DNA from: Typhlomys cinereus
Lineage: Eukaryota; Chordata; Mammalia; Rodentia; Platacanthomyidae
NCBI GenBank assembly: GCA_023101885.1
Contig: JALPQD010000207.1
Span: forward strand, 2,202,653-2,266,652
Length of the DNA: 64,000 bases
Reading direction: 5' to 3'
In this document: positions 12,572-26,120 of the stretch, one piece after another
How the letters are laid out: each line of letters starts with the position of its first letter
Position numbering within the stretch: position 1 is the first letter of the stretch
The notes under the pieces: model-generated
The model's input: the letters and a program-made list of their open reading frames with translations, nothing else
Told to the model about the DNA's origin: nothing
Databases searched by the model: none
Position numbers and translations under genes: made by a program

Positions 12572-13419
12572 ATAACTGCATTGTTTGTTGATCTTTCATT
12601 TCCATTTTTATTCCAAAATAGCATGCATTGTTCTCATAGCTATAGCTCATGTACAGGTGGTAATAGTAAACAGTTATGAAAGCAAAGTAAGTCAGAACAG
12701 GTAGTCATACCTTAAAGACCAGAGCTGGGAAAGGTGTTCATCTAAGCTCTATTGTCTAGGGTAGAGTCATGTTAAAAGCAAAGTCCTCGTTCTCTCCTGC
12801 ACCACAACTTATCATGTCCTATTACCTTTCTTTTTACTGTTCTGTAAATGAACATGTCTAAGATAGAGCAGGGCAAAAGATAGGCAATATGGACATGGGC
12901 TAGCAAGACCAATGTGAGTGTAAATCCAGAGGTGTCTATGTGTTGTTCCAACAAGGTATTTGACCTTCTTGAGATTTATTTTTTTAAATCTTATCTTATG
13001 AACATTATTATCTTGCTAATAATATAAAGTTCACTGAATGATACATATGGGTTTTTGTCAATTGGGCAAATACCTACTCTCTGAATGACCCGAATTGTTT
13101 GAGTTGTGCAGGTGAGAACTTGTAACTTCCAGGAGTGGGAGGTTAGACCCAAGATGCTTCCCATGTCTTTCCTCATGTACTCAGATGCTGGTCTTTAGAT
13201 TCTTAGATTCTGAGACCATCCAAAGGTTTAGCATTTGGCACGTGTTACTAACTTCATGTACTGTATCTTCGAAGAGAATAAAAGTATACAATACCTAAAT
13301 AATTCTCATTGTTCTGTAGCATAATACAGAGTAAACCATATATAGTGACTTGTTCTTTTCTGTAACAGGAAAATCTCTGGATCTCCACTCTGGCATAGAG
13401 ACATGCTATCACTCATCTG

Positions 13420-13530
13420 CTTAATAATCATGCAACATGCAATGTGCTGTGTGCCAGGAGCATGTATGGAACCAAACAGAAATTTCAGTGTTGTGCTTAT
13501 ATCCCAACAGGGAAGTCAGATGCTGAAGAA
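13420..13530 (+). repeat. Possible MIR/L2 relic
   Basis: CAATGTGCTGTGTGCCAGGA followed by ATGGAACCAAACAGAAATTT resembles the start of a MIR or L2 3' region. Confidence 0.35.
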
Positions 13531-15000
13531 TTTGTTCTCTAGTATAGACTTAGGGCAGTGATACTATGTAGAAGTACAAGGTGAGAAAAGACTGCCCAAC
13601 AGGAGGGTGGACCACATGTGTGGAGTCAGAGAAACCTTTCAATATAGTGCTTTTATGAAGTGCGCTGCATGCTAGAAAAATGCTACCCTCACGACATAAA
13701 CTAAAATGCTTACCATAAAATCTGAGGTTTGAAGCCCAGTAGAGAAAAGAAGAAGTAATGGGAGAGAAGCTAGTGGGATGCATTCCAAAGCTGTAGCAAG
13801 CCTTTCATTTGTCAGTTCCATTTTTTTATACAATGTAAAACAAGCTCCTCACATCTTCTGATCCAATTTCTACACATCAGAAGGGGGGGTGACTGCTATT
13901 GAACATATATATATCTGATTTCTTATATAGGATATTATATAGTGCAATTTAAACTCTCACAACATTATTGAAATATCTCATTACTGCAAAAAAAAAATAG
14001 GTTCATTATGTCTTAGTTTGCTCCAAATAGTCCCGTTTTGTGCCTGGCTTCCTAGGACCATTACTTTTGTGTCCCTTTTCACTCTCGAACACATTTTGGT
14101 AGTTTGTAATGTATACAGTTAAGTGAAGCTCGGGGAGATTAAAATTCAGCCTTGGGGCAGGTAGCTCATGAGGAGTTGCAGGACACCCTGCCAATGCTGT
14201 GCTCTGAAGTTCAGGCTGTCACCATTAGCTTAAAAGCAACATTTGTACATGCTACTCTTGTCCTGCACCGTTCATGTTTCTTAGCAAAGTTTAGCAGCTA
14301 ACACGAGATGACAAAGCAGATTCTCTAATATCTACCTTCACTATTTCTGCCGAGAGACATGCATTTATCAGAATAAAATGAAATGGTAGATTAAGATCAA
14401 ATACAAAGTGTAAGTAGTGCTTTTCTTGTAACATATAATACCTTTTTTACTTCTATTTAGCCTCTTGCTTATGATGTACAAGTACAAAGGAGCTAACTAA
14501 AATGTGATTGCTTCTAAAGGTCGGTATATGACATAACATTGCTTATCTTTATTCTCTATGACATGGTGTCCTGGGGGTAATAGCAGAGAGCGGAACTAGA
14601 TTCACAGAGAGCACAGAGGTTCTTAAAAGAATCTGTTTCAGCTGAGACACTGTATTAACACTTTCAACAGTTTTCATTGGGGTCAAAATTGGGTAACAGG
14701 CAAATTGTTTTCTGGATATTATCAAAAGAACTTTGTGCAGGCATTCTCTACATGGTGATATATCCAAAGTATAAAATATGATGCTATTGCTTCCCTCTTC
14801 TTAGAAATTTTAAATAAAAGTCAGATTTTACCAGTTACTTTGTAAATAAATATTATATTGTCAGGTTCCTTTTACTGAATTATGATGCCACCTTAAAAGA
14901 TTCTGGATTTACTCTATTTGCTTAAAAACAAGACTTTCAGAAGTACATCATATATCAGAATTTAAGTCTTTAAATTACCTTCTTTTCACATATTCATTAT

Positions 15001-15050
15001 TGTGCTGGTTATATATATAGTATGTATGTATGTATGTATGTATGTATGTA

Positions 15051-15081
<31 letters not shown>

Positions 15082-15475
15082 ATACTTGATAGTTGAAGGC
15101 TGAACTCTGCACAAATTTGTGAAGTGTTAGCAGTTGAGGCAAATCTTGAGCAAACCTGCAGCAGATTGTCTGATTGATGTGAGAAGACCCAGCTCATAGT
15201 GGGTAGGATAATTACCTGGGCAGGTGAATAACATAGAGGGAACTGATTCAATAAATTTTGGTCCTTCTTCAATAAACTTGGGTAGACTTGTAGTCTGGCT
15301 AGTGAGGCTTTCTCTCTATCTCAGCAATCCTTGTGGATATATGTCCAGTTCCTTTGGCTCTTATGCCAAGTTGAACTAAGTTCTGTGACAGAGAATTGTA
15401 AGAAAGCATAAAACTTCCTTGTTTCCCCAAGCTCTTTGGTCATGATTTTATCACCAAAATTCAGGCACATTGTAA
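15001..15475 (+). mobile_element. URR1-like DNA element, family 1, with microsatellite
   Basis: Diverged copy whose 5' part is replaced or expanded by (GTAT)n(GT)n at 15018-15082; then ATACTTGATAGTTGAAGG, CACAAATTTGTGAAGTGTTA, GAAGACCCAGCTCATAGTGG, AGAGGGAACTGATTC and TTTTATCACCAAAATTCAGG. Confidence 0.5.
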
Positions 15476-16284
15476 TAATTATGCACCACATCAGAAAGAA
15501 TACTCTCTGGACATTCCACTTCAGCGGTCTTCTCTGTGAGTGGGATGGTCGTGTTAGACAAAGTACATGCTGCGTGGATCAATCAAACTGGATCAATTAA
15601 AGCTTAAAAATGACCTCTTGCTTGAGAGGAATATAATTCGTAAAGTCTCTGAACAATAAGCCCTTCTTTACTATTTGACTTGCAAGGTTGGTATTTTAAG
15701 GAGAGAACATTGGGTGACAGTGATATAGAACCTCATTCTATAAATAAATTACCCTCGATAAATTAAGTAACTCACCTCCAATCTCACATCTGCTTGAGGC
15801 ATTCCTGAGTAGCAGACACCCTACAGCCTGAGATGTCACTGTCCTTTCCCACATGCTTTGGAGCATCAACATTCCAGGGTGGGGAGATGGTCGTTACTCC
15901 TGTTCTATCATTTCACTCAGCTCTTTGTAAAGAACCTGGTGATATCTTGAAAATTAGGCTGTTTCTATTTAACTCTGCATAGTTAATTAAAAATTTACAA
16001 AAATCATTATCTTTTTCATTCAAAAAATAAGTCAGAAATGTCCATAAATGTCAGAGATCACTTTTAGTCAAAAAGTTCATCACATAAATATTGGGCATCT
16101 GTAAGTGCCACAAAAATGTACTAATGGGGTAAGAACCTTCATGGATTTAAATCTCATGAAGGAAAATAGATCACCAGAAAGACTGGCAAGTTCTCTGGAG
16201 AAAAATAACATGGGTTGAGAGATAGAAAGAGTGCTGTCCAGGGTGCAAGGTTGGGGTTAGAATTTTATACGGGGCATAAAAAGG

Positions 16285-16480
16285 GCTTTATTGTCAACGT
16301 GACATTTGAGCAGAGACATAAGGAAACCAAGGAACACACTTGAGACAAATAAAGAGGCCAGGGTGAGTGAGGTTAGCAAGTCTGAGCAGTGTACGAAGGT
16401 CAATGCTGGAAGTGAGAGAGTAAGAGCAAGAACAGTAGGAAGAGAGCAAGGTGGTCAAGTGCGGCATTGGAAACCCTGAG
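16285..16480 (+). repeat. Possible L2-type relic
   Basis: ACATTTGAGCAGAGACATAA, GAGGCCAGGGTGAGTGAGG and AGAGAGTAAGAGCAAGAAC resemble an ancient mammalian repeat often labelled L2. Diverged. Confidence 0.3.
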
Positions 16481-17504
16481 GCCTCCAAAGAAGCCACCAG
16501 GAAATCACATATAGGGAGTCACCACGTCTTTCTCTTTGAAAGACCCAGGCGTGCTTCATGAGGAAGAGGACAGAAGTTGGAAAGCAGGCTCTGAGGTGGA
16601 GATCAGGATGCTGATGTCTGCTGGGCAGCCTGCTGCTGCTCTTCAACGTCCATGGCTGTGGGAGGCGGTGGTGGGAGACCGGGAAGAGGCCCTGTCACGC
16701 AGAGGGAGGAATGGCTGCTATGCCATCTCATAGGCACTCTGAAAATGGGATTGCTTTACGGAGCTGTCCTGGGGTAGAGGAGGGCATTTGCTTTGTGCGT
16801 GTGCTTCTGAGGAGGGAGCTTTGTTGGGATGAAAGAGGCTATAGCAGGGGAATAGAGGCTGAGGAATCCATGCTTCAATAGGAAGGGGGATTGGGTGTTT
16901 TGTCAGAGCAGCTACTATAGAGGCAAAGCAGAATCAGGGGGCACAGTTATGAGGTGATGGTACAAAGAGGAGGGATCATAGGTCTTGTACTAGGAAGTTG
17001 GAGGGATGCATTCATTCTCAGAATGTGTTACAGAAGGACCCCAGGATATATTGATATATTGGAGGATTATGGCAAACCAAGGAAAATCAATATAATTAAC
17101 ATGTCTAGGAGTATGTGTTTCTTTTTTTTTTGCCTAAATAACTAGAAATAGTAGCCATTTGTAGATAGGAATAGGAATAAGAAGAAAGAGTAATACTATA
17201 TGCTGAAGCAGTAAAATTAGGGGAAGTAGGGAAAAGTTTCAAGGGAAATGCAATGATTTTATCCTTAGACATCACGTTGAGATGTCTATAATATATAAAA
17301 TTTAGGACATTAGTTAAATAGCATATTTTTCAGGGATACCATCCAGGTTGAGAAATAAAGTTGAGACTGAGAAATTGATGGAATGGCTTAGAGGAGACTC
17401 TGTTGCAACTCAGAGCTCTGGGCTGTGAGCATGCAAAATGAGGGGGGGGCAGACACAGAGGAAATTGCAGGTCAGAATCCACCCGAGAAAGTGGTTTTCC
17501 ATGA

Positions 17505-17925
17505 TGTCATAGTTAGGTGCAGGTGTCAACCTAATGGTTGAGGGTTTGAGCTCTGGGCACATTTGTAGATAATTAGTAGTTAAGCCCAGAGCAAGCCTGT
17601 ATGAGATTGTCTGGGTTGGTGGGGAAGACCCAACCCATGGTGAGTGGAACTAAGCCCTGGACAGGTGGATAAAATGCAGAGAACTGGTTGAGAGAGTTGG
17701 CATCCTTGTGTATACCTGCCCAGACATGCTGGTCTGGCAAGTAAGGATCGTCCCTCTCTCAGCTGTTATGTGGATATGGTGTGGTCAGTTCCCTTGACCT
17801 TTGGTGTTGCAGTGGGCTCTCCTGTCGAGTTGGACAAGCAACTGTAACATAAGAGAATTAAACCCCTTGTTCCCTTAAGCTGTTTAATTAACCAGCAACA
17901 ATGCAGGTGAACTGCTACACACAGA
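17505..17925 (+). mobile_element. URR1-like DNA element, family 1
   Basis: CATAGTTAGGTGCAGGTGTC, GGGCACATTTGTAGATAATT, GGAAGACCCAACCCATGGTG, CTGGTCTGGCAAGTAAGGAT, GTGGTCAGTTCCCTTGACC and AACAATGCAGGTGAACTGC. Confidence 0.6.
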
Positions 17926-18139
17926 AAGAGTGAACCTCATCGCTGGCAGAGCTTGGAGGTGACATGGAACTTCAGGGGACACATCGTGCACTCAGTTCTG
18001 TTTGTGCTGGGGGACAATCCTTATTTGGCTCCTAGAATCATCCCCCCATGCCAGGAGTCAAGGAGCTAAACTCCTAGAATTTCTTATCACCAGAGAAGTG
18101 AAAAAAAAATTATTCAAGACAGAACCAGAGTAAATGCCT

Positions 18140-18508
18140 GTCATGGCTTGAATGTGAGTTGTCTTCTGCAGGCTCACATGTTCAAATCCTCATCTGAGGT
18201 CAATGTTTGGGAAGGTCGTAGCTTCTTTAGGCTATGGAGCCTTGCTGGAGGAAGGCAAGCCACAGGGGTCAGGTTCTGAAGACTGGAAGCCTGGACCTGC
18301 TTCTGTAGCTTGCCTTTGTCTCCTCTGTGATGTTTTCAATAACCTGAACCGCCCTCCAACTCTGTCTGCAAGCCATGGCTTCTGCTACGAGATTCTTGCC
18401 GTAATGGACTATATCCCCTCTAGAATCGTAAGCCAAATAAATGCCGCTTTTCTCCTTAACTTGTATAAGAGGCTTGTCTCGACAGCAGAAGTAATAACTA
18501 CAACAGTG
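18140..18508 (+). mobile_element. URR1-like DNA element, family 2
   Basis: GTCATGGCTTGAATGTGAGT, GGAGCCTTGCTGGAGGAAGG, ATGGACTATATCCCCTCTAG, GTAAGCCAAATAAATGCCGC and CGACAGCAGAAGTAA. The related segments at 25110 and 56815 are in the opposite orientation. The 103-codon open frame at 18203-18514 is inside it and is not a gene. Confidence 0.55.
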
Positions 18509-21500
18509 CCCTAATATTGGTCTCTAAAAACAAAACACAGAGCATTCACAGTGACTCATTCCCAGGTGCAGCCAGAGATCCTGCTTTTCCCCAGTCTCCA
18601 TCTAGCACCTCTGCTCTGCTCAGCCTGGCTCACCTTGGTGTGGCTTGTGCAACGATGCTGACAACAGAGTCTGTCTCCTAGTCTGTGAGAGAGTGGCCAA
18701 GCCTCACCAGATGCTTATGAAGATAAACAAATGGGACTTCCAATACTGTCTTTGATTGAGCACAAGGCATAGGACTAGACAAATTGATGTCTAAATAACC
18801 CTGGCAGCCACATCTGTTTCGTCACGAGTTTCTTGGCAAACTTTTCGTGGGATCATCTATTATTTTTCTCAAACTTGTTTTCCACAATGGGAATAGAGAT
18901 GATGCACTCCATATTATTTATTTTAAAAGCAATTTCTTAAGAGTCTTTTGGCTCAGAGGTATTGCAGTAATATCTGCTCAAGTAAGAAAGTAAAAGATGC
19001 CTGTTTTAGCCATCAATAATGCCAGAATTTATAGAGCATTTTGGATTATATTTGTCTGTTGTGAACCTCAATCTTTTAGAAAAAGATTATTCAAAAGAGA
19101 TGTTTATGTTCCCTTGTGGAAAAGAAGTCATTATGAAAATCACTTGTATGATTTTTTTTTTTAAATAGGGAGACTCTGCGTGGTTCTTCCCAACCAAAGG
19201 AAAAGTCATTGTGATTATAGGAGACTCTTGACTTCCTTTCCTCCTTCCCCCAACAAATAAGTTATGAACTCTTTTACCAACTAAGATTAGAACCTAGGTT
19301 TTTTTTTTTTATCAGAGGCCATCATCACTTTCTAGCCAAATGAGAATGGTTTCTATAGAAATTACTCTAAATTCATGTGCTGTTGGAAGCTATTTGTGTT
19401 AACAACCAGATGGCTGACAAACGCAGCGTGTGGATTTTTATGTTTTTATTTTAAGTAAAAATGAGGACCTCTGCCATTGAAATCATTGCTAACAGCAGCT
19501 ATTATTTGTTAATAAGACAAGCAAGATAACAGGATTAGGGAAAATATGCCAAAGCATAAAGAAAAATAACATGCGCAGCAGTGAATGTCACCTATTCTGA
19601 TAAAGCGCTTCAAGAAAGACTTTGAGGAGAGCAAAACATAGGAACTGAAATGTGTCTTCTCCCACATTTGTGTCAACTTGCCTAACTTGCTTTATGTGTG
19701 GGGGAGAGAAAGAGAAAAAGAGGGATGCAGAGCAAGACGCAAGTGAAGAGCCCCCGTGACTATTTGGATTTGTGTAGAATAAGCTGTGCCAGACAAAAAA
19801 TTAGTCATCACATTCCTCTCCATCCCCACATCTGAGCCACACACCAGAACTCAGAGAAGGGTGGTCTCTAAGACTTACAGATGGCCCATACCCTTTGATG
19901 TTAAGATTTGTCCACAGACACAGCTATATTCACATCTCTCTTTCTACCCTTATTCCTTACTGTATAAAATTTAAAAAAATCTCGATTCAAGGTCTTTAAT
20001 GATCTGAATTTTACCCACCTTAAGTGCTTTTATGCTCATTCATGTTATTTATCAAACTGAAAAACGATAGTATCAATACAATAATTTATTTGCCTGATTC
20101 AAAGCTCTGGGCTTCCTACCCCAAATCTAGTTGTAATCCTCTGTGAAATATGTGTTGTTTTTCTCCGTATTTCACAGGTTGAGAGTTCCTACTGACTCCT
20201 GGGGTCCCAAGCTATTCCCCAGCTATTCTTCTTGCTGTTCATTCAGGAAAGCCCCTCCATTTCCCTTCATTCTAGGCATAGTCCAAATGTTGCTTTGTAA
20301 GCCATCCACTGATGACTATAATCCCCTTGCTCTATGACATCCTGAGAGTCAAGTGCCACAGACAGGCCCCAGCGTATGATAAGAAGCTTGAAGAGAACAT
20401 GGAAACTGAGACTCCACTCTAGATCTCAATCAGAAGCTGTTCAAAATTCCCCAAATGGTTTATATATAGGTCATAACACACTCAAGGACTGTATGTAGCA
20501 TGAGAGTTTATTTGAAATTTTAAATTTATGTTTCTTTTATTTTATATCTGTTTTATAATCTCAGCAGGACTTCAAGTTTTTGACAATAGGAGAATATATA
20601 ATGCTATCTCTTGGGTATTCACAACTGTATGTCACAGAAGATACATGATTTAGGAGTGATATATGAAATAGCACTTACATTCAGAAATTGAAACTATTTC
20701 TGGGTCAAGATGCAGTGTTATTTAGAATAGTGCCCTCACTTGTTAATAAACTCACTTCCAATAATTTCCATAGATGTGACTTTCAATAGTGCTGAAAAAT
20801 GTTAAGGCGCATGATTAGGTCCATGGGGAAAAAAAAACCCTAAAAACCCAAAACTTTGTCATTCCCATAGCTTTTAGTGTATACCTGGTTCTTTCGGCAC
20901 TACAACTCTTAACACCAAAGAACAAATGGAGATAAGTACAAATCTGGAGAACTATTACAGTCAGAAGGACTCTAATGAATTTCACATGCAAAAATTTGAG
21001 ATTTGTTCATCAGTAATCAGAATATTCAACTGTCTTCCAGGAACACCAGGTTGGAATTTCGTTTTGACAACTCTCTGCTAACCAGCTTTATTCTAGAGCT
21101 AATTTTGTTAACAGCACAGCTTCCTTGGCTGCAGGTGCTCTTAGATCATTGCTTGCCATTCATATGCCAGGGACCGATCATTCACCGTATCGATTTTCTG
21201 AAATGATCGCAGTGTGTTTTCCTGTTCTTTATTTAGACGCCGTGTTTGCATGCAGTCTCTGTGCGTGTGACCGACTGATCATCGAGACTGACAGATGCCA
21301 GGGCCCTTCAGTCAGCTTCTCCTTGCTGTACAATCTGGCTTCTCTCCGCCTTTCCCAGATTGTATAATTGGATTGCCTGCATGAAAAGAAAAGAGGACAA
21401 ACACATATAGGTGGCAATTTTTCATTTGCACTGATCCCATTTCAGCAGTCAGCATGACCTCTTGTGAAGGTCCAAATGTAAAATTGTCAAAACATAGATC

Positions 21501-21576
21501 AACTCTTCAGAGCTGAAAAAAAAAATTCTTCAGGGAGGATTTTGCTTTACCTCCTTTTAGAATTTCTTTTTTCCCC

Positions 21577-21578
<2 letters not shown>

Positions 21579-21633
<55 letters not shown>
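21579..21633. repeat. (GT)n microsatellite, free-standing
   Basis: About 27 GT units between TTCCCCTCC and TTGTTTTAGTTACGG; no SINE body on either side. Confidence 0.95.
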
Positions 21634-21634
<1 letters not shown>

Positions 21635-23229
21635 GTTTTAGTTACGGGCTCTCTTCCCACCTCAGTCATTGGTTTCTTCACTCCCAATGTGGTGAATCAA
21701 TGCTTCCAGAACAGGGGCTTCTGAGTGACTGCGTGAACAATCACTTCCACATGAACTCGTGCATCTTAGCAGGGAGCATTCAGACCACACCCAAGGTAAA
21801 AAGGAAGCCTTTGCTTAATGCTTTCAGGAACTTCCAAAGGGGGATGCACTGTGTTCCTGGTGTTCGCCCGAGGGTGTGAGGGAGAGCTATGGGGTACAGA
21901 TCAATTTGTCTGTATATGGAAATGGGATGCGATCTACGGTTAGAGAAAAGGGTGAGCTGGTATAAGCAAAGAAAATACTTCGGGCTGCGCTTGGCATGGT
22001 GCTAATGCTAACGTACCTTGTGGTGCCTTTCCTCAGCGAGAGGCTAGTGGCCATCTGTGATGTTCTGTCCATATCAGGAAGAAGAGAACTTTTAGGGAAA
22101 TTATAAGCAACACGGACTCTGCAGCCCGAGCCGAGCAAAGGGACAGACAGCTTGTGTGCATCGCATTCGGGAAAACCACCTTTCAAATTACTAGCTGTCT
22201 AGAGGGAAGGGGTCAGTCTTTGAGATTTTGAGTACTTCAAATCAGATTTAAGAGAATATTTTCATCTGTTTAGCTCTTATATGTATTATTAAAGTACTTT
22301 CCTCATGATCAGATGCTTAAATGGCATTGACAACCGAAAGTGTTAATTGGCAATTAAGAAATGCATGCTATTAACACGCATCTGTTTCTGCTCTGTACGG
22401 AAAATGATGTTTTTCATCACCATAGCAATTAATTCTGAGACTCCATTGGAACTTGCCACACAGTTTGCAGTAAAAAGCATTTTTATTTTTTTTTTTTCTT
22501 TCTCGAGCAAGGGAGTCAACAATCTATTAGCTGGCATGTGACCCGATTGTTGCATAGTGTGACTAATATTGTTTCAAGTACCTTTCCATTCGAAATTCTC
22601 TATGAACAAAGCTTAGATTTTTGATAAAATAAGGGTACTCGGTAAAGACAATGAAAAGAGCCTTGCGTTAATTCTGTAGTCTTTCTTAAAGGACAATAAC
22701 AAAAGCTTTCACTTTTTGTTATCGCTCTTAGACTACACACATGAGCAAGAATATTTATCTCTCATTTTGTTTCTCTCCAATAGAAACTCAGGAAGATGAT
22801 AAGTCTTTAATTTTTAAATTATTTTTGATTTCTAGATTAATTAAATCACATTCATGAGAGTAAGAAGCTACAATTGCTTTCTTACATTGGTGAGGAAATG
22901 CTACTTAGGATAAAGATGTTTCTGTAACAACAAAGTGGAAGGAAAATAATTACTTCTATTCAGTTGCCTTCATTTCTATCATGTGGTTATGTTTGGAAAT
23001 TCCTTTGACAATATTGTTGTAATAGCATACTTTATTAATTAATGCATTGGTTTTCTTTTATTCCTTTTTGTTTCCTTTCTTACAATTATAGCTACCAACT
23101 TTTAGAAAGCTATAATCTTCTCAAGATCAAAGCCTACAATTCATAGTCATTCAAACTACCATACTTATAATTATTAAAATCTCAAATATTGCACTACAAT
23201 CCGAAGATTTTTTTATCTCAAAAAGTCTC

Positions 23230-23501
23230 TTTGTGTGTGTGTGTCTGTGTGTGTGTGTGCATGTATAAAAGAGAGTTCTTGAGTGTGTGTGAGCCTGTGA
23301 AGGCCGAAGGGTGATATCTAGAATTATTTCGGATTATTCTACCTCTTTATTGCATTGCTCTGAGATTTCCCAGATTCTGCCTTCCAGGAGCTAGATAGCA
23401 GGCTATTGTCATTTTTGCCTGGCATTTGATCTGGGATTCGAATCCAGGTCCTCATGCTTGTAAGCCAAAGACTTTAATCCCAGGGCTTTCTCCCCAGTCC
23501 T
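23230..23501 (-). mobile_element. Older B2-superfamily SINE
   Basis: Minus-strand copy: (GT)n, GGCCGAAGGGTGATATCTAG, TTCTGCCTTCCAGGAGC, GATTCGAATCCAGGTCC, decayed head ending CCCAGTCC. Confidence 0.78.
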
Positions 23502-24105
23502 CATTATTGTATCATATCTACTTTCTGAACCAGACATGTTTAGTTCCTTGAAGTAATAATGGTCCTTCTTCCCCATTGACTCAAGCTGTAGCCTAGGTTG
23601 ATCAGTTGCTTGACTTTCGTCTGGTTTTAAAATTTCTTTTCATACACAACACCCTTCCACCCAAACCATCTCCAAGCATGCACTCTGTAAATGATGTGGT
23701 TTGCCTTGCTTTTCCTGTGATAAGCATTCCAGGATCTTTTCAGAACCGATTCAAACAGCCAAGCAAATTACCTTGGTACAAATGCATACATTGATTTTGA
23801 ACTGGGCCCTTCCTTTTGTGATGAGACTTCTTTTCCAGAGATATCAGTAATACCCTAGTATTTTTGATGCTTTCTCAAATTTCCTGTATTATTTTTCTAG
23901 CTTTTCCTCACCTCCTGCATTGTGCAGCCTTGGTCCTCTTTTCCCTGTTTGGATTTACTTATCTCACATTTTTACTATCATTTACAGGGACCAAGCCCAA
24001 TAATTTCATTTTTAGCCCAGATTGCCTGGTAAACTTTTCTTCTTACTCACATTTTCACTATTACAGGACATGTATATATGTGCTGATATATCAGATTTAG
24101 TCTTT

Positions 24106-24250
24106 TGTCCCTTCTTTCCTCACTCCCTCCCTTCCTCCTTCCTTCTCTCCCTCACTCCTTCCCTCCCTTCCTTCTTTCCTTCCTTCTTCCTCTCTCCCTT
24201 CATCCCTCTCTCCTTCCCTTTCTCAATTCTTCTCTTCCCTTTCCTTAATT
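24106..24250. repeat. CT-rich (polypyrimidine) tract
   Basis: Irregular CTTCC/CCTTC repeats over about 140 bp. Confidence 0.9.
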
Positions 24251-24253
24251 TTT

Positions 24254-24366
24254 CTTGAGGTGAGAGTGTCATGTAGTTCAATTTGGCTTTGAGCTTGTGA
24301 TATTCCTATCAAGTCCCCTAATTGCTATGATTACAAATATACACCCTCACATCTGGCTTTGAACTC
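24254..24366 (-). mobile_element. B1-like (7SL-derived) SINE, diverged
   Basis: Reverse-strand B1 landmarks in order: TGTAGTTCAATTTGGCTTTG, AGCTTGTGATATTCCTATCA, GCTATGATTACAAATATACA and CACATCTGGCT. Confidence 0.5.
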
Positions 24367-25109
24367 TACTGTCAAACAACTTTAAACTACTATGTTCCTC
24401 GTTTCACTGAACAATCTCTCACCCTTACAGTCATTCAGAGAAAATGTTTTGTACTCATTTTAATTCTCAATCTCTGTCTCTATCTGTAAATTTTCTTTAA
24501 AATAACCTCTGGAATGTAATACTTCCTATCGTTATCCTTATAGACCCAAGTTCAGTGCACTATTTTCTTTATCATGGGTTAATGCTACAGCCTAGCAGAA
24601 AGTCTTAAAGGCATTTAGGGAATGCTATTAACTAATATTTTTCACATATATCATTGCTCTTTGTTTCCTTCTACTAGAAAGCAAATCTTTGAGAGTAGGA
24701 ATTTTTGTTCATCGTTATTCTGCTAACCTTTGGAATTTAGCAGCCATATTTAGACACCTTGTTCAATAAACAAAAACATACAGGAGTGTATTCCAGTGAC
24801 CATTGGCTTTAATAGAAATATTGTCACAGTCCTGAAGAGCATGAAAAAGGGAAAAGACGCAGGTTTGACATTAGGGCTTTGGAAATTATTTCTGATTACT
24901 TCAATGATCTAAATGAAATGGAAAGCAAAGTCACTGGTTCAGAGAACAGAGACTGAGATTACAGGGGTTCAGACAAAATGGGGGAGGGGGGAGACTTTTC
25001 CAGGCCAGTGGAAGAGCCAGAGGGCCAAGGGGATACAGCATATGAGGTAGCACTGAGCAGTCAGCTCCCGGCTCACAGTTATAAATTTGTATTAAGACCA
25101 GTATGCATG

Positions 25110-25462
25110 TGTATTGGTTTCTTTGATGGTGCTCTGATAAAATACTGTGACCAAAGCAATTTAAGTGAGAAAGTGTTTACTTTGGCATAAGGTTCAGAAG
25201 GACAAAGTCCATTACTGGTGGGGAAAGAATGGTGGCAGGTAGTGCAGGCTGGCTCCTCACACTACCCCTGTAGTCAGGAAGCGGAGTGAGAACAGGAAAT
25301 GAGTCCAGGTTATAAAACCTCAAGAACCATCCTCCAGTGATAAGCTTCCTCCAGTGATGGTGCTACCTTCTAAAGGTTCCACAACCTTCCAAAATAGCTC
25401 CCCACCAGTGTTCAAACACACGAACCTGTGGAGAATATCCTACGTTTAAATCAAAACATCAT
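25110..25462 (-). mobile_element. URR1-like DNA element, family 2, minus strand
   Basis: TGATGGTGCTCTGATAAAAT, ACTGTGACCAAAGCAATTTA, AGTGAGAAAGTGTTTACTTT, GTCAGGAAGCGGAGTGAGAA, CTACCTTCTAAAGGTTCCAC: a reversed copy of the 18140 type. Confidence 0.6.
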
Positions 25463-25867
25463 AGTCGTGTGATTTCCTCTAGCTATGTTTGCCTCACCAT
25501 GACGTAATCGATTAGCCAGGGAATCTACATTTAATGATTATTATCATTTATCTAAATCAAAGGGACAAGTAATTTGAGGACTACCCAAGGCAGGAATTTC
25601 AATCAGATTTTGAAAAAATCTAATTAATAAGACAAATGTAGGAAAATTTTGTTAGAAAAACTTAGTGGATCTTAAAACTCATGGGAAACCAACAATGTTG
25701 AAATACTGGGGGCAGTGGTATTGAGCTACTTGATGGTGGTCAGAGAGCCAAAGCTCTGAAATTGTGGGGGAGCTTGCATACATGTACCTCAGCTGGAGAT
25801 GTAAGAGATCAGATGGCATTAAATCAACGTAACACAGGGTTAGGAAAACCATGGGGGGGGGGGAAGA

Positions 25868-25869
<2 letters not shown>

Positions 25870-25946
<77 letters not shown>
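25870..25946. repeat. (TG)n(AG)n compound microsatellite
   Basis: (TG)n at 25870-25912 then (AG)n to 25946, preceded by a G-run (25853-25862). Confidence 0.95.
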
Positions 25947-25948
<2 letters not shown>

Positions 25949-26067
25949 AGGAACTAAATCTTCAAGGAAAGAAGGGTCAGTCTCTAAGGAAGTATTTCAT
26001 TTCAGGTCCACAAGATATTTGGACCAAGACAATTTTCTTTTGGGATTGCTGGGAAGAATTACTTCAG

Positions 26068-26120
26068 GGCTAGTGAGATGGCCTAGCAGGTGAAAGCACT
26101 TGCACACGTGCCTATTGAGT
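26068..26120 (+). mobile_element. B2-like SINE head fragment
   Basis: GGGCTAGTGAGATGGCCTAG followed by AGGTGAAAGCACTTGC resembles the tRNA-like head of a B2-type SINE. The body after about 26120 is not recognisable. Confidence 0.4.

Noticed and set aside
18203..18514. 103-codon open frame
   Set aside because: Lies inside a URR1-like DNA element.
21542..21879. Cys-Val-rich open frames of 60 and 99 codons
   Set aside because: Start in a (GT)n microsatellite; no gene support.
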